From JBBKWJ01 sp037968895 (GTDB taxonomy: Bacteria > Actinomycetota > Acidimicrobiia > Acidimicrobiales > SZUA-35), in assembly GCA_037968895.1 (NCBI GenBank), contig JBBKWJ010000126.1, positions 1 to 12,441 on the forward strand: a DNA stretch of 12,441 nucleotides, written 5' to 3'. This document shows, piece by piece, positions 5,714-12,441 of the stretch. Made by a program: the position numbers and the translations under genes. The notes under the pieces are model-generated. The model worked only from the letters and a program-made list of their open reading frames with translations. It ran no database searches and was not told where the DNA came from. The stretch's first letter is position 1. Each line of letters begins with the position of its first letter.

Positions 5714-6952
5714 GTGCCTACAACCACGTTTGAGACGAAACCCAGGTCTGAACTTCTTGCCGGCACACCAATCCTGATCATTGCGTCAATCACTGCAATG
5801 CTCACTGGTCCAGGCCAGACGATCGGCGTGTCGGTCTTCATTGACCACTTCGTGGCCGACCTCAGCCTCTCGCGGTCGCAAATCTCGACTGCCTACCTGA
5901 TCGGCACGCTCGCCGGTTCGACGGCAATGCCTTTTGTGGGACGATTCGTCGATCGCCGTGGTGTGCGAACCAGCCAAGTGGTCGTTGGCGTGCTGTTCGG
6001 TTTGTCACTGCTGTACATGTCAACCGTCAACGGTCTGATCATGCTGAGTATTGGTTTCATCGGCATTCGCATGCTTGGTCAAGGCTCGCTCTCGATGATC
6101 AGCACCGTGACAGTTCAGCTGCGCTTTGTTACCAGACGAGGCCTCGCTATCGGCATCTTTGCGATGGTGACCGGCGGGCTCATGGCTCTCGTGCCGATTG
6201 GACTCAATTGGGTTATCGAGGCTGACGGCTGGCGATCGGCGTGGCGTGTCGCTGCCGTTGTCATCTGGCTTACGGTTGTTCCCCTCGGGGCGCTTGGGCT
6301 GCGCTCAATGCCTCGCCCCCGTGACACCAAGAGGCAATCTCTAGCCGACTCGCCCCAGCTCGTGGGCATGACCAGGGGCGAAGCAGTTCGAACACGGTCG
6401 TTTTGGGTCATCGCGGTTATGTCGACGACGGCCAGCATGCTGTCGACCGCCCTCAACTTTCACCAGATCGACCTGCTCGGCGACGCAGGGCTCACCAGTT
6501 CAGAAGCGGCGTCGATGTTCTTGCCGCAGGTAATCGGCTCAATCATTGCGGGACTCGTCATCGGCACCATCGCCGACAAGATCGGCACTCGCTACCTCCC
6601 AGTCGTTCCGATGGTCTTGCTCGTAATCGTTCACCTCGTCGGCGCCGATCTCTCCCGAGGCGCAATCGTGTTCGCCTACGCAATCCTTCTCGGATCGATG
6701 GGCGGCGCAACACGGTCGGCATCGGCCACGCTGATGCCCGATTGGTTTGGCACCGCGCACATCGGTTCAATTCAAGGTGTGATGACGCTGGCTGTTGTTG
6801 CTGGCTCTGCGCTTGGCCCTATCTCGCTCTCTCTCGCCCAGGAGTCATTCGGCGGCTACCGGCCTGCCCTCTTGAGCCTCGCAGTCATACCGCTCCTAGC
6901 GACCATCTTCGCAGCCACGGCACCCCATCCCCCACGACCCGCGGCCGTCTGA
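5714..6952 (+). CDS. Major facilitator superfamily (MFS) transporter
   Basis: A 412-residue inner-membrane secondary transporter with about twelve hydrophobic segments. After a short cytoplasmic N terminus, the first segment (about residues 15-35) leads into TGPGQTIGVSVFIDHFVADL, a pattern of a particular MFS subgroup. The loop motif GRFVDRRGVR between segments 2 and 3 (about residues 75-84) is the conserved MFS motif A, and a second-half equivalent, GTIADKIGTR, follows segment 8. A polar central loop (about residues 198-220) divides the two six-helix halves. The substrate cannot be told from sequence. The start is GTG 5714, the only start that keeps a normal N terminus; no ribosome-binding site precedes it. 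It is divergent from dnaK and convergent with the DUF6157 gene (2-nt gap). It shares a palindrome with the PLP enzyme, hinting at co-regulation. Confidence 0.9.
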   Translation: MPTTTFETKPRSELLAGTPILIIASITAMLTGPGQTIGVSVFIDHFVADLSLSRSQISTAYLIGTLAGSTAMPFVGRFVDRRGVRTSQVVVGVLFGLSLLYMSTVNGLIMLSIGFIGIRMLGQGSLSMISTVTVQLRFVTRRGLAIGIFAMVTGGLMALVPIGLNWVIEADGWRSAWRVAAVVIWLTVVPLGALGLRSMPRPRDTKRQSLADSPQLVGMTRGEAVRTRSFWVIAVMSTTASMLSTALNFHQIDLLGDAGLTSSEAASMFLPQVIGSIIAGLVIGTIADKIGTRYLPVVPMVLLVIVHLVGADLSRGAIVFAYAILLGSMGGATRSASATLMPDWFGTAHIGSIQGVMTLAVVAGSALGPISLSLAQESFGGYRPALLSLAVIPLLATIFAATAPHPPRPAAV

Positions 6953-6954
6953 AC

Positions 6955-7386
6955 TCAAGCTCGCTTTGATCGCATTGCTCGGGTGTGGGCGAGATCGGGA
7001 TTGGCCGCATGGGCCGCGTACTCGTCAGACTCCATCGCGCACAAAGCCGCTCGACCTTTCTCGTCAAAGATCACGCCCCAGCCGTATGCCTTCGTAAGCG
7101 GCGACGCCCGCAGGCACGCCTGTCCCTTGGCAAAAAACGTCTCGCGGATAGTTGCTCGCTCGTGATCGCTAATGCTGTCGACATCGAGTTTTCCCTCTTC
7201 GCCTTGCCGTGCGAACCACACGTCGAACAGCACTTCTTCTTGTGTGTGAGCAAAGCTTTCGCTCAGCATCTCGAACTGCATCAGGGCAACGGTCTTCTTG
7301 CCGCCACGAGGTTGCGGCACACTAGCGATGGTGGCCTTTGTGTCTTCCGCAACTTCGATAAATGTGTCGAAGTAGTTATGAGCCAT
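6955..7386 (-). CDS. DUF6157 family protein
   Basis: A 143-residue soluble protein of unknown function. It matches the DUF6157 pattern throughout: NYFDTFIEVAEDT at the N terminus, GGKKTVALMQFEML (about residues 28-41), an EEVLFDVWFAR segment, the strongly conserved KGQACLRASPLTKAYGWG (about 87-104) and a C-terminal AMRSKRA. There is no signal peptide or membrane segment. ATG 7384-7386 is chosen because AAGGAG lies 5 nt upstream and family members start at this point; the frame stays open further upstream but that extension has no family resemblance. It is divergent from the PLP enzyme, so the palindrome at 7457-7489 could act on both. Some relatives occur in varied bacteria as single-domain proteins, and no role is established to my knowledge. 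Confidence 0.88.
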   Translation of the reverse strand: MAHNYFDTFIEVAEDTKATIASVPQPRGGKKTVALMQFEMLSESFAHTQEEVLFDVWFARQGEEGKLDVDSISDHERATIRETFFAKGQACLRASPLTKAYGWGVIFDEKGRAALCAMESDEYAAHAANPDLAHTRAMRSKRA

Positions 7387-7456
7387 TCGATCTCCTTGGA
7401 CGGTGGCCGCCAAGATATCGCGCCTGAACCTGGGCGGCTGCGAACAAATGGTTTGC

Positions 7457-7489
7457 CGAACACTTCGGTGTCTGACACCGAAGTGTTCG
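7457..7489. repeat. Perfect 33-bp palindrome (16-1-16) upstream of the PLP enzyme
   Basis: The left arm CGAACACTTCGGTGTC (7457-7472), a central T (7473) and a right arm that is the exact reverse complement (7474-7489). It ends 18 nt before the ATG of the class V aminotransferase. The -35-like CTGACA lies at its centre, as expected of a repressor operator. A further CGAACA direct copy lies 16 bp upstream (7441-7446). A degenerate copy precedes the MFS gene, and the CGGTGTC/GACACCG core recurs in the grpE-dnaJ hairpin. A dispersed REP-like element is the main alternative. Confidence 0.85.
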
Positions 7490-7501
7490 CGGGCGTAGGC
7501 T
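7472..7501 (+). promoter_or_regulatory. Predicted promoter of the PLP enzyme
   Basis: CTGACA (7472-7477, 5/6 to the -35 consensus), an 18-nt spacer and TAGGCT (7496-7501, a TAnnnT -10), then 6 nt to the ATG. The GGGAGG directly abutting the ATG (7502-7507) leaves no spacing for normal Shine-Dalgarno pairing, so leaderless initiation is the better reading. The palindrome covers the -35. Confidence 0.4.
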
Positions 7502-7507
7502 GGGAGG

Positions 7508-9226
7508 ATGAACACAACTGCGCCAAAGGGCCTTATAGAGACGATCCGGACGTCCGTGATTGGCCGCGACGAGATGGCGAGCGGCCCATTCGGCCATCGT
7601 CCGGTTGTCTACGCCGACTACACCGCGTCGGGACGTTCGCTTAGCTTCATCGAGGACTACATCCGAGACGTCGTCCTGCCCCTCTACGCCAACACCCACA
7701 CCGAGTCATCCGGCACCGGTCTACAGACGAGCCGTTTTCGTGACGACGCTCGCAAAATCATTGCCGATTGCGTCGGCGCGACCGACGACCATGCGGTGCT
7801 GTTCTGCGGCAGCGGCTCAACTGGAGCAATCGCCAAGCTCGTCGGTGTGCTCGGCCTCCGCATTCCGTCAAACCTTGAAGACCGCTATCACCTAAGCGAC
7901 CACATTCCGGCTGAAGAACGTCCCGTCGTTTTCATCGGCCCATACGAGCATCACTCAAACGAACTGCCGTGGCGCGAGTCGATCGCCGACGTCGTCACGA
8001 TCGACGAAGACGCTGACGGCCACGTCGACCTCAAGCACCTCGAACGTGAGCTTCAACGCCACAAGGGTCGGCCCAAGCTCATCGGCTCATTCTCGGCCGC
8101 TTCGAACGTCACGGGCATCATGACCGACACCGACGCTGTGTCGACAATGCTCCATCAATACGGAGCGATCGCACTCTGGGACTTCGCCGCGGCCGCTCCA
8201 TACGTCGAAGTCGACATGGGCGACAAAGCGACCTCGGACGGCTACCTCGATGCCATCTTCATCTCACCGCACAAACTGATCGGCGGCCCCGGCACGCCTG
8301 GCCTGCTGGTCGCCAGGCGCGAACTCTTCACCAACCGGGTTCCCGACGTTCCTGGCGGCGGAACAGTCTCGTTCGTCAACCCAGTCGAGCACGGCTTTCT
8401 CCCTGAGATCGAGCACCGTGAAGAAGGCGGCACACCCGACATTGTTGGCTCAATTCGAGCCGGCCTCATCTTCCAGCTGAAGCAGGCAGTCGGTGTCGAC
8501 GAAATTCGCACTAGAGAAGAGCGTTTCGTCAAGGAAGCCGTCGCGACCTGGGACGAACACCCAAACATCCAGATTCTCGGCAGCAAGCATGCCGAGCGCT
8601 TGTCGATCGTGTCGTTCGTCGTTCGTGACAGCGCCGCTCCGGCAGAGGCCAAGAAGTATTTGCATCACAACTTTGTCGTGGCCGTGCTAAACGACTTGTT
8701 CGGTATTCAGTCACGAGGCGGCTGTTCGTGCGCTGGTCCGTACGGTCACCGGTTGCTTGGCATCGACCTCGACCAGTCACACGAGTTTGAACGCGAGATC
8801 ACAAGGGGCTGCGAGGGCATCAAGCCAGGGTGGGTCAGGGTCAACTTCAACTACTTCATTGACGACGAGACCTTCAACTACGTGGTCGACGCAGTCGGAC
8901 TTGTTGCCGACGCCGGGCGGGCCTTGCTCCCCTACTATCGCTTCGAACCAGGGTCTGGCCTTTGGCGACACCGAAACGGTCTCACCGCCGCCCCGCTCTC
9001 GCTGCTCGACACGACATACGGCGACGGAACCATGCGTTTCCCTCGTAACCCAACCATCCTGCCCGAAGGCGGATTAGCCGAGTTCATGGACAAGGCGAGG
9101 ACCATTTTGGCCGACCTCGCCAGGGCCGACGTCGACCCCATCGGGGTACCAGAAACAACGAGCGACTTCGAACATCTCCGGTGGTTCCCATACCCCGACG
9201 AGGCCCATCGACTCGCCGTCGATTAG
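7508..9226 (+). CDS. Class V aminotransferase-fold PLP-dependent enzyme (cysteine-desulfurase/selenocysteine-lyase-like)
   Basis: A 572-residue cytoplasmic fold-type I PLP enzyme. Visible marks: YADYTASGRSL (about residues 35-45); NTHTESSGTG in the N-terminal region; the PLP phosphate-cup segment FCGSGSTGAI (about 99-108); YEHHSNELPWRE (substrate/PLP stacking His); the PLP-stacking aspartate region LWDFAAAAPY; and SPHK with the probable Schiff-base lysine K256. A Cys-rich loop RGGCSCAGPYGH (C406 and C408) sits where SufS/CsdA-type desulfurases carry their catalytic cysteine. At 572 residues it is about 150 longer than classical SufS; the extra length is mostly C-terminal. It may therefore be a desulfurase-like or lyase enzyme, but reaction and substrate are not established. 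No suf genes adjoin it. ATG 7508 is the only start after an in-frame TAG at 7496-7498. It ends convergently, overlapping the next gene by 4 bp. Confidence 0.85.
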   Translation: MNTTAPKGLIETIRTSVIGRDEMASGPFGHRPVVYADYTASGRSLSFIEDYIRDVVLPLYANTHTESSGTGLQTSRFRDDARKIIADCVGATDDHAVLFCGSGSTGAIAKLVGVLGLRIPSNLEDRYHLSDHIPAEERPVVFIGPYEHHSNELPWRESIADVVTIDEDADGHVDLKHLERELQRHKGRPKLIGSFSAASNVTGIMTDTDAVSTMLHQYGAIALWDFAAAAPYVEVDMGDKATSDGYLDAIFISPHKLIGGPGTPGLLVARRELFTNRVPDVPGGGTVSFVNPVEHGFLPEIEHREEGGTPDIVGSIRAGLIFQLKQAVGVDEIRTREERFVKEAVATWDEHPNIQILGSKHAERLSIVSFVVRDSAAPAEAKKYLHHNFVVAVLNDLFGIQSRGGCSCAGPYGHRLLGIDLDQSHEFEREITRGCEGIKPGWVRVNFNYFIDDETFNYVVDAVGLVADAGRALLPYYRFEPGSGLWRHRNGLTAAPLSLLDTTYGDGTMRFPRNPTILPEGGLAEFMDKARTILADLARADVDPIGVPETTSDFEHLRWFPYPDEAHRLAVD

Positions 9227-10419
9227 TCCGAAGGATCGTCGCCGTCCTTGCGCAGGGCGAAGTAGCCCCAGGCTGCGATTAGCCCACCAATGAGCAGTAG
9301 CAATGAGATCACATCTGGCGTCAGTGCCAGAAAGACGAGTCCTGCCACCGGTAGAGGCGCTGCGAGCCAGCGTGGCCCCTTGTAGAGAAACCAGATGGAG
9401 CTCAGTATCCAAAGCACCATCAGCACGAGTCCGATTGGCACGGCGATCGAACTAGTAGTGAAGCCCCCGGCCCCCTCGATCGCCGCTTGCCAGTCAGCCC
9501 GGTTGACCACCACCAAGGAGTCGATCTTGTCAGCCACGAGCCGGCCCTCATGCGTGTCGCTAACCACCTCACCGGCTCGGGCCACATAGTTGAATCCGTC
9601 CGACTCCCACGTGACGAAGTCGGCGCCGGTCGAACTTGTCACGAGCACGCCTTCCGTCCCGACAACTTCGATCGTCTTGGCGTCCATCGTCTCACCCTCC
9701 GCAGGAGCGAGTCGAGTAATCCAGAGCCACGCTTCACCTCCGGCGTCTTTCTCCGCTTGCAGAGTGATTGTCTTATCGCCCGACTCGAAGTCGAACTGCC
9801 ACCATGTGGGGAACTGCCCGGCTTCGTCGGTGACTGATCCAAGCTGGACCATCTCTGGGTCATCTCCAATCGTCCACTCACCGTCGGCGCGGATCAGGTT
9901 GTCAACGAGACCGTCAAGCGAGGCGCCGTTCAAGTTCAGCGCCCAAGGCCGGAATCCGCCGCCGTCGAGGTTCTCGATGGCCAAGATCGGACTTGAGAAT
10001 GGATCGGTTGGGTTGCCGAAGAACGTCGTCTTTGTCGGAGCGTCAATGACCACGTCGCTCGAGGTGACACTAACTCCGTCGGGTTCGACACTCGTTGAGT
10101 AGACAGATCGGAGCGACATACCTTCGACAAGAATTGGAGCAGGCTCGATCCCGGCGTTGGGGTCGTCGTCCTGCTGGGCGACCTCAACACTCGTCGTCGC
10201 AGTCTCGTCGACAGAGTCGAAGCCGTCGAACTGTCGCAGCCCGATGATGCCAACAACAGCGACCGCAAGTCCGACCAGCCAGAAGCTGGCTCGGCCCCAT
10301 GGATTCGGGCGGCCAACCGGGGTCGGATCAATCTCTTTGATCGCAGCGGCCCACACGTTTGCAGCCCCGCGCTGCTGGCCTCGTTCGGCTCTGTCCTCAA
10401 GTAGCTGGTTCGGGCTCAT
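9223..10419 (-). CDS. Membrane protein paired with the ECF sigma factor; candidate non-canonical anti-sigma factor
   Basis: A 398-residue protein that I cannot assign to a named family. Seen in it: a 42-residue cytoplasmic N terminus with a charged amphipathic stretch LLEDRAERGQQRGAANVW; a transmembrane helix (about 43-61); a large extracytoplasmic domain (about 62-320) rich in acidic residues, beta-prone, with many Trp and no cysteines; then three C-terminal membrane helices (about 323-346, 351-367, 370-388). ATG 10417-10419 is preceded by AAAGGA at a 7-nt spacing. The start lies inside the sigma gene (23-nt overlap), so the two are translated together. By analogy with other ECF operons, the short N terminus may bind the sigma factor and the outer domain may sense an envelope signal. 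No zinc-binding anti-sigma (ZAS) HxxxCxxC motif is present. The function is inference. Confidence 0.75.
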   Translation of the reverse strand: MSPNQLLEDRAERGQQRGAANVWAAAIKEIDPTPVGRPNPWGRASFWLVGLAVAVVGIIGLRQFDGFDSVDETATTSVEVAQQDDDPNAGIEPAPILVEGMSLRSVYSTSVEPDGVSVTSSDVVIDAPTKTTFFGNPTDPFSSPILAIENLDGGGFRPWALNLNGASLDGLVDNLIRADGEWTIGDDPEMVQLGSVTDEAGQFPTWWQFDFESGDKTITLQAEKDAGGEAWLWITRLAPAEGETMDAKTIEVVGTEGVLVTSSTGADFVTWESDGFNYVARAGEVVSDTHEGRLVADKIDSLVVVNRADWQAAIEGAGGFTTSSIAVPIGLVLMVLWILSSIWFLYKGPRWLAAPLPVAGLVFLALTPDVISLLLLIGGLIAAWGYFALRKDGDDPSD

Positions 10420-10891
10420 CGCTTGTCCTTTCGCGTAGGTTTGCTCGGGCCCGGCTGGCCCGCTTTCGAACCGCGCCAGCCGACAGGCCAAGCTCGGTTG
10501 CGATGTCAGATAGCGAATAGCCATCGACATCGGCGAGGTAGATGACGGCTCGGTCGGTCGGCGATAACTCGTCGAGAAAGCTGATGTCGCTCGGGTAGTT
10601 GTCAGACATCGCCTCGTCCAGGCCGAGCCGGGGAAGGATCTGGCGATACCGGCCCTTCCTGCGACGATCATTGGCCACCAGATTTAGAACAGTGCGTTTG
10701 AGGTAGGCCGCCGGGTGCGAGAGGTCTGTCAGGCTCGTTCGCCTCAGTACCTTCGCAAGTGCTTCCTGCACGAGATCGTCTGGTTCTTGATCGGAATCAG
10801 CGACGACTGCGGCGAACCGCCGCAGCTGTGGATACAGCGCCGCAAAGAGATCAAGCTCTTCTCTCCGTCTGGCCTGTAGATCGCTGGTCAT
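10397..10891 (-). CDS. ECF-type RNA polymerase sigma factor (sigma-70 family)
   Basis: A 164-residue alternative sigma factor. Region 2 (about residues 15-80) holds LYPQLRRFAAVVADSDQEPD, the DDLVQEALAKVLRR core-binding phrase and AAYLKRTVLNLVANDRRRK (-10 recognition). Region 4 (about 105-155) holds LSPTDRAVIYLADVDGYSLS and the helix-turn-helix DIATELGLSAGAVRKRASRAR that reads the -35. Only regions 2 and 4 are present, as in ECF factors. ATG 10889-10891 is preferred; the frame extends 17 codons upstream, but that part has no sigma resemblance. The gene overlaps the downstream membrane protein by 23 nt, the usual sigma/anti-sigma arrangement. Which genes it controls is not visible; I found no clear ECF promoter in front of it. 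Confidence 0.9.
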   Translation of the reverse strand: MTSDLQARRREELDLFAALYPQLRRFAAVVADSDQEPDDLVQEALAKVLRRTSLTDLSHPAAYLKRTVLNLVANDRRRKGRYRQILPRLGLDEAMSDNYPSDISFLDELSPTDRAVIYLADVDGYSLSDIATELGLSAGAVRKRASRARANLRERTSDEPEPAT

Positions 10892-11024
10892 GATTCTTAG
10901 ACACCCAACCGGCCAAAAGTGTGACCGGATTAGCATTATCACCTACGCCTCCGGTACGAGCACAGCGGGATTCTTAACTCCGAGGTTCGCCAACTACTCT
11001 GGGTCGCCTGTTCTAGGGGGAATC
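10892..11024. other. Divergent gap between sigma factor and sulfatase remnant
   Basis: This 133-bp gap contains the direct repeat GATTCTTA at 10892-10899 and 10969-10976. On the plus strand an AGGGGG run just upstream of the ATG at 11025 resembles a ribosome-binding site. No convincing promoter or terminator is seen. It also lacks any trace of the metal-binding N-terminal part expected of the sulfatase remnant that follows. Confidence 0.3.
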
Positions 11025-11777
11025 ATGGCCACACCGAAGAAGCGCGAATCGATCCTTGCGAACGTCAATCAACGCTACGACCGGTACACGTCGACATTCG
11101 ACTACCAAATACTGCTGAACTCATACCAGTTCCCGCGGGCCAAGCGGAGAGCGCTGGAGGGCGGCCTCACCTTCACCGACCCCACCGTCACCTATACCGA
11201 CCGTCTCACTCTCGATGACGACGAGCGGCCAATCGAAGTGTTCGCCGCTGCGGATTCAACGCCTCACTCGTCGCTGGATCGACACGCTCGACCACATGAC
11301 CGGTCTCAATGCCGAGCTTCTGATTCCCGAGTTCGGCGACGTCGTACACGGTGCGGATGACGTGCGCTCTCGACTCACGACCACGGAGGATGGTGGACCA
11401 TTAAGAACCCGACTGATCTGCACCCGGCCGCGCCAGACGCCGCGGCGCTCGCGATGCTTGCGGCCGTCGACCCCGCACTCGTCTTGGCCGCAGCCCAGAA
11501 GCACGTCGACGCTGGCGAACACCAACTTGCGCTCCACGTGATCGATCTCATCGCTATGGCACCGGGAGACAACGCGACCCTAGTAGCGGCACGCAACCTG
11601 AAAGCCGATTGCTGCGATGTGCTCGCTCGTCAGACCGATCCGTTCGTGTCCCGAAGCCTGTACTTCGGGTCGGCTCGGCTCCTGCGAGCAGGCAAACGCC
11701 GCTGGAGCGAGGCCCCACAGGGTCTCGATGCACTCGAAGAAGGCGTCGAGTCACAAGCCGGCGAGTCGCAATCATGA
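11025..11777 (+). pseudogene. Eroded MBL-fold alkyl sulfatase (multiple deletions and frameshifts)
   Basis: Pieces of one metallo-beta-lactamase-fold alkyl sulfatase lie in order but in two frames. Frame A (from 11025) encodes QRYDRYTSTFDYQILLNSYQF and PTVTYTDRLTLDDDERPIEV. The +1 frame (about 11260-11395) encodes WIDTLDHMTGLNAELLIPEF and HGADDVRSRLTTTEDGG. Frame A returns (about 11391-11777) with GGWWTIKNPTDLHPAAPDAA and the alkyl-sulfatase dimerisation domain (AGEHQLALHVIDLIAMAPGD, then DPFVSRSLYFGSARLL). The metal-binding HxHxDH part is absent, and two interior segments of family sequence are missing at the frame changes. The whole is 753 nt against roughly 1.3 kb expected. It could not act as a sulfatase. 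The last piece, open from at least 11454, may still be translated as a separate small protein of about 107 residues. It overlaps the arylsulfatase start (ATGA). Confidence 0.7.
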
Positions 11778-12441
11778 TGGACCTGCCGCCGCCAAACTCG
11801 CTGCCATACGACCCCACTCCGTTTCGGGGCGAGATCAAGAACACCTACAACGAATCGACGGCCGATTGGCCCGACCCGGTGCGTCCCCCCGGTGATGCAC
11901 CCAACGTCGTCGTCATCATGTTCGACGACCTCGGCTTTGGCCAGCTTGGCTGTTACGGCGGTCCGATCTCGACCCCCGAAATCGACGCACTCGCTGATAA
12001 CGGGCTGCGTTACAACAACTTCCACACGACGGCGCTGTGCTCGCCGAGTCGCGCCGCACTTCTGACCGGGCGCAATCATCACTCGATCGGGTTCTCGGCT
12101 ATCGCCGAGATGGCAAGTGGGTTCCCCGGTCACAATGCGTTTCTCCCAAAGAGTGCGGCCTCGATCGCTGAGGTGCTGCGCCTCAATGGCTACTCGACTT
12201 ACTGCAACGGCAAGTGGCACCTCACGCCGACGGCCGAGGCAACTGCTGCTGGCCCATTCGATCGCTGGCCCCTCGGCCTCGGGTTTGAGCGGTTCTATGG
12301 GTTCCTGCCTGGCGAAGTTGATCAGTGGCACCCGATGATCACCATCGATAACCACCGAGTTCACACTCCTACTGACGACGGCTACCACCTGAGTGAAGAC
12401 CTCGTCGACAAGGCCATCGCCATGATCCGCGATCAGCAGCA
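11774..12441 (+). CDS. Arylsulfatase (type I, formylglycine-dependent), N-terminal part (partial)
   Basis: The first 222 residues of a sulfatase that hydrolyses sulfate esters; the rest lies past the window end. Visible catalytic elements: VVVIMFDDLGFG (about residues 45-56) with the metal-binding aspartates D51/D52, and ALCSPSRAALLTGR (87-100), matching the C-x-P-S-R-x-x-x-L-T-G-R formylglycine signature with C89 to be oxidised. GKWHL carries the conserved lysine and histidine. PLGLGFERFYGFLPGEVDQW resembles the large AtsA-like arylsulfatases of actinobacteria. No signal peptide is visible, so it is probably cytoplasmic. ATG 11774-11776 overlaps the stop of the preceding sulfatase fragment as ATGA; a second ATG at 11777 is possible. 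Natural substrate unknown. A pair of alkyl and aryl sulfatases suggests former use of organosulfates. Confidence 0.94.
   Translation, partial: MMDLPPPNSLPYDPTPFRGEIKNTYNESTADWPDPVRPPGDAPNVVVIMFDDLGFGQLGCYGGPISTPEIDALADNGLRYNNFHTTALCSPSRAALLTGRNHHSIGFSAIAEMASGFPGHNAFLPKSAASIAEVLRLNGYSTYCNGKWHLTPTAEATAAGPFDRWPLGLGFERFYGFLPGEVDQWHPMITIDNHRVHTPTDDGYHLSEDLVDKAIAMIRDQQ

Noticed and set aside
7387..7515. Upstream extension of the DUF6157 frame
   Set aside because: It would cross the palindrome; the family start and the AAGGAG site both point to 7384-7386.
10420..10671. Upstream extension of the membrane-protein frame into the sigma gene
   Set aside because: It would overlap the sigma coding sequence by about 275 bases, has shadow-like composition, and the ATG at 10417-10419 has a good ribosome-binding site.
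11630..12388. Minus-strand open frame (252 codons) opposite the sulfatase remnant and arylsulfatase
   Set aside because: It is antisense to clear sulfatase signature sequence and has no recognisable domain or ribosome-binding site.
1..12441. CRISPR array, tRNA, rRNA, insertion sequence or defence island
   Set aside because: No regularly spaced repeats, cloverleaf-like segment, transposase or nuclease/helicase genes were seen on either strand.

Overview
The window looks like a chromosomal segment of a high-G+C actinobacterium. The diagnostic feature is the gene order dnaK-grpE-dnaJ-hspR, all on the minus strand and ending in a MerR-type HspR repressor, with clpB nearby. That order is an established actinobacterial arrangement. 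HspR-type (HAIR-like) inverted repeats sit in front of both dnaK and clpB. Several starts look leaderless, and overall protein style suggests an environmental lineage such as Acidimicrobiia; this class-level placement is inference.

Layout: (1) 1-511, the 5' part of clpB on minus, leaving the window. (2) 628-1278, an FMN nitroreductase on plus, divergent from clpB across a short promoter region holding a HAIR-like repeat. (3) 1430-5467, the chaperone operon read right to left: dnaK, grpE (4-nt overlap), a 117-bp gap with two perfect-stem hairpins, dnaJ, then hspR (14-nt overlap). (4) 5468-5713, a divergent control region with the dnaK promoter, a HAIR-like site and a degenerate 33-bp palindrome. 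(5) 5714-6952, an MFS transporter on plus, convergent with a DUF6157 protein at 6955-7386 on minus. (6) 7387-7507, a divergent region with a perfect 33-bp palindrome. (7) 7508-9226, a class V aminotransferase-fold PLP enzyme on plus. (8) 9223-10891 on minus, an ECF-type sigma factor translationally overlapped with a membrane protein that I propose is a non-canonical anti-sigma factor. (9) 11025-11777 on plus, the eroded remains of an MBL-fold alkyl sulfatase, overlapping by ATGA the start of an arylsulfatase (11774 onward) that leaves the window.

The stress module is coherent. DnaK, GrpE, DnaJ and ClpB form one refolding and disaggregation system, and HspR, made from the last cistron, probably represses both dnaK and clpB through the two HAIR-like sites. 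The clpB site also lies exactly between the -35 and -10 of a good promoter pointing at the nitroreductase, so that enzyme may be part of the heat-shock regulon.

The most open questions are the 33-bp palindrome shared by the MFS and PLP-enzyme promoters, the hairpins between grpE and dnaJ, the sigma/membrane-protein pair, and the deletion-riddled alkyl sulfatase. No tRNA, rRNA, CRISPR array, insertion sequence or complete new defence system was seen. Gene-free stretches are all shorter than 300 bases.
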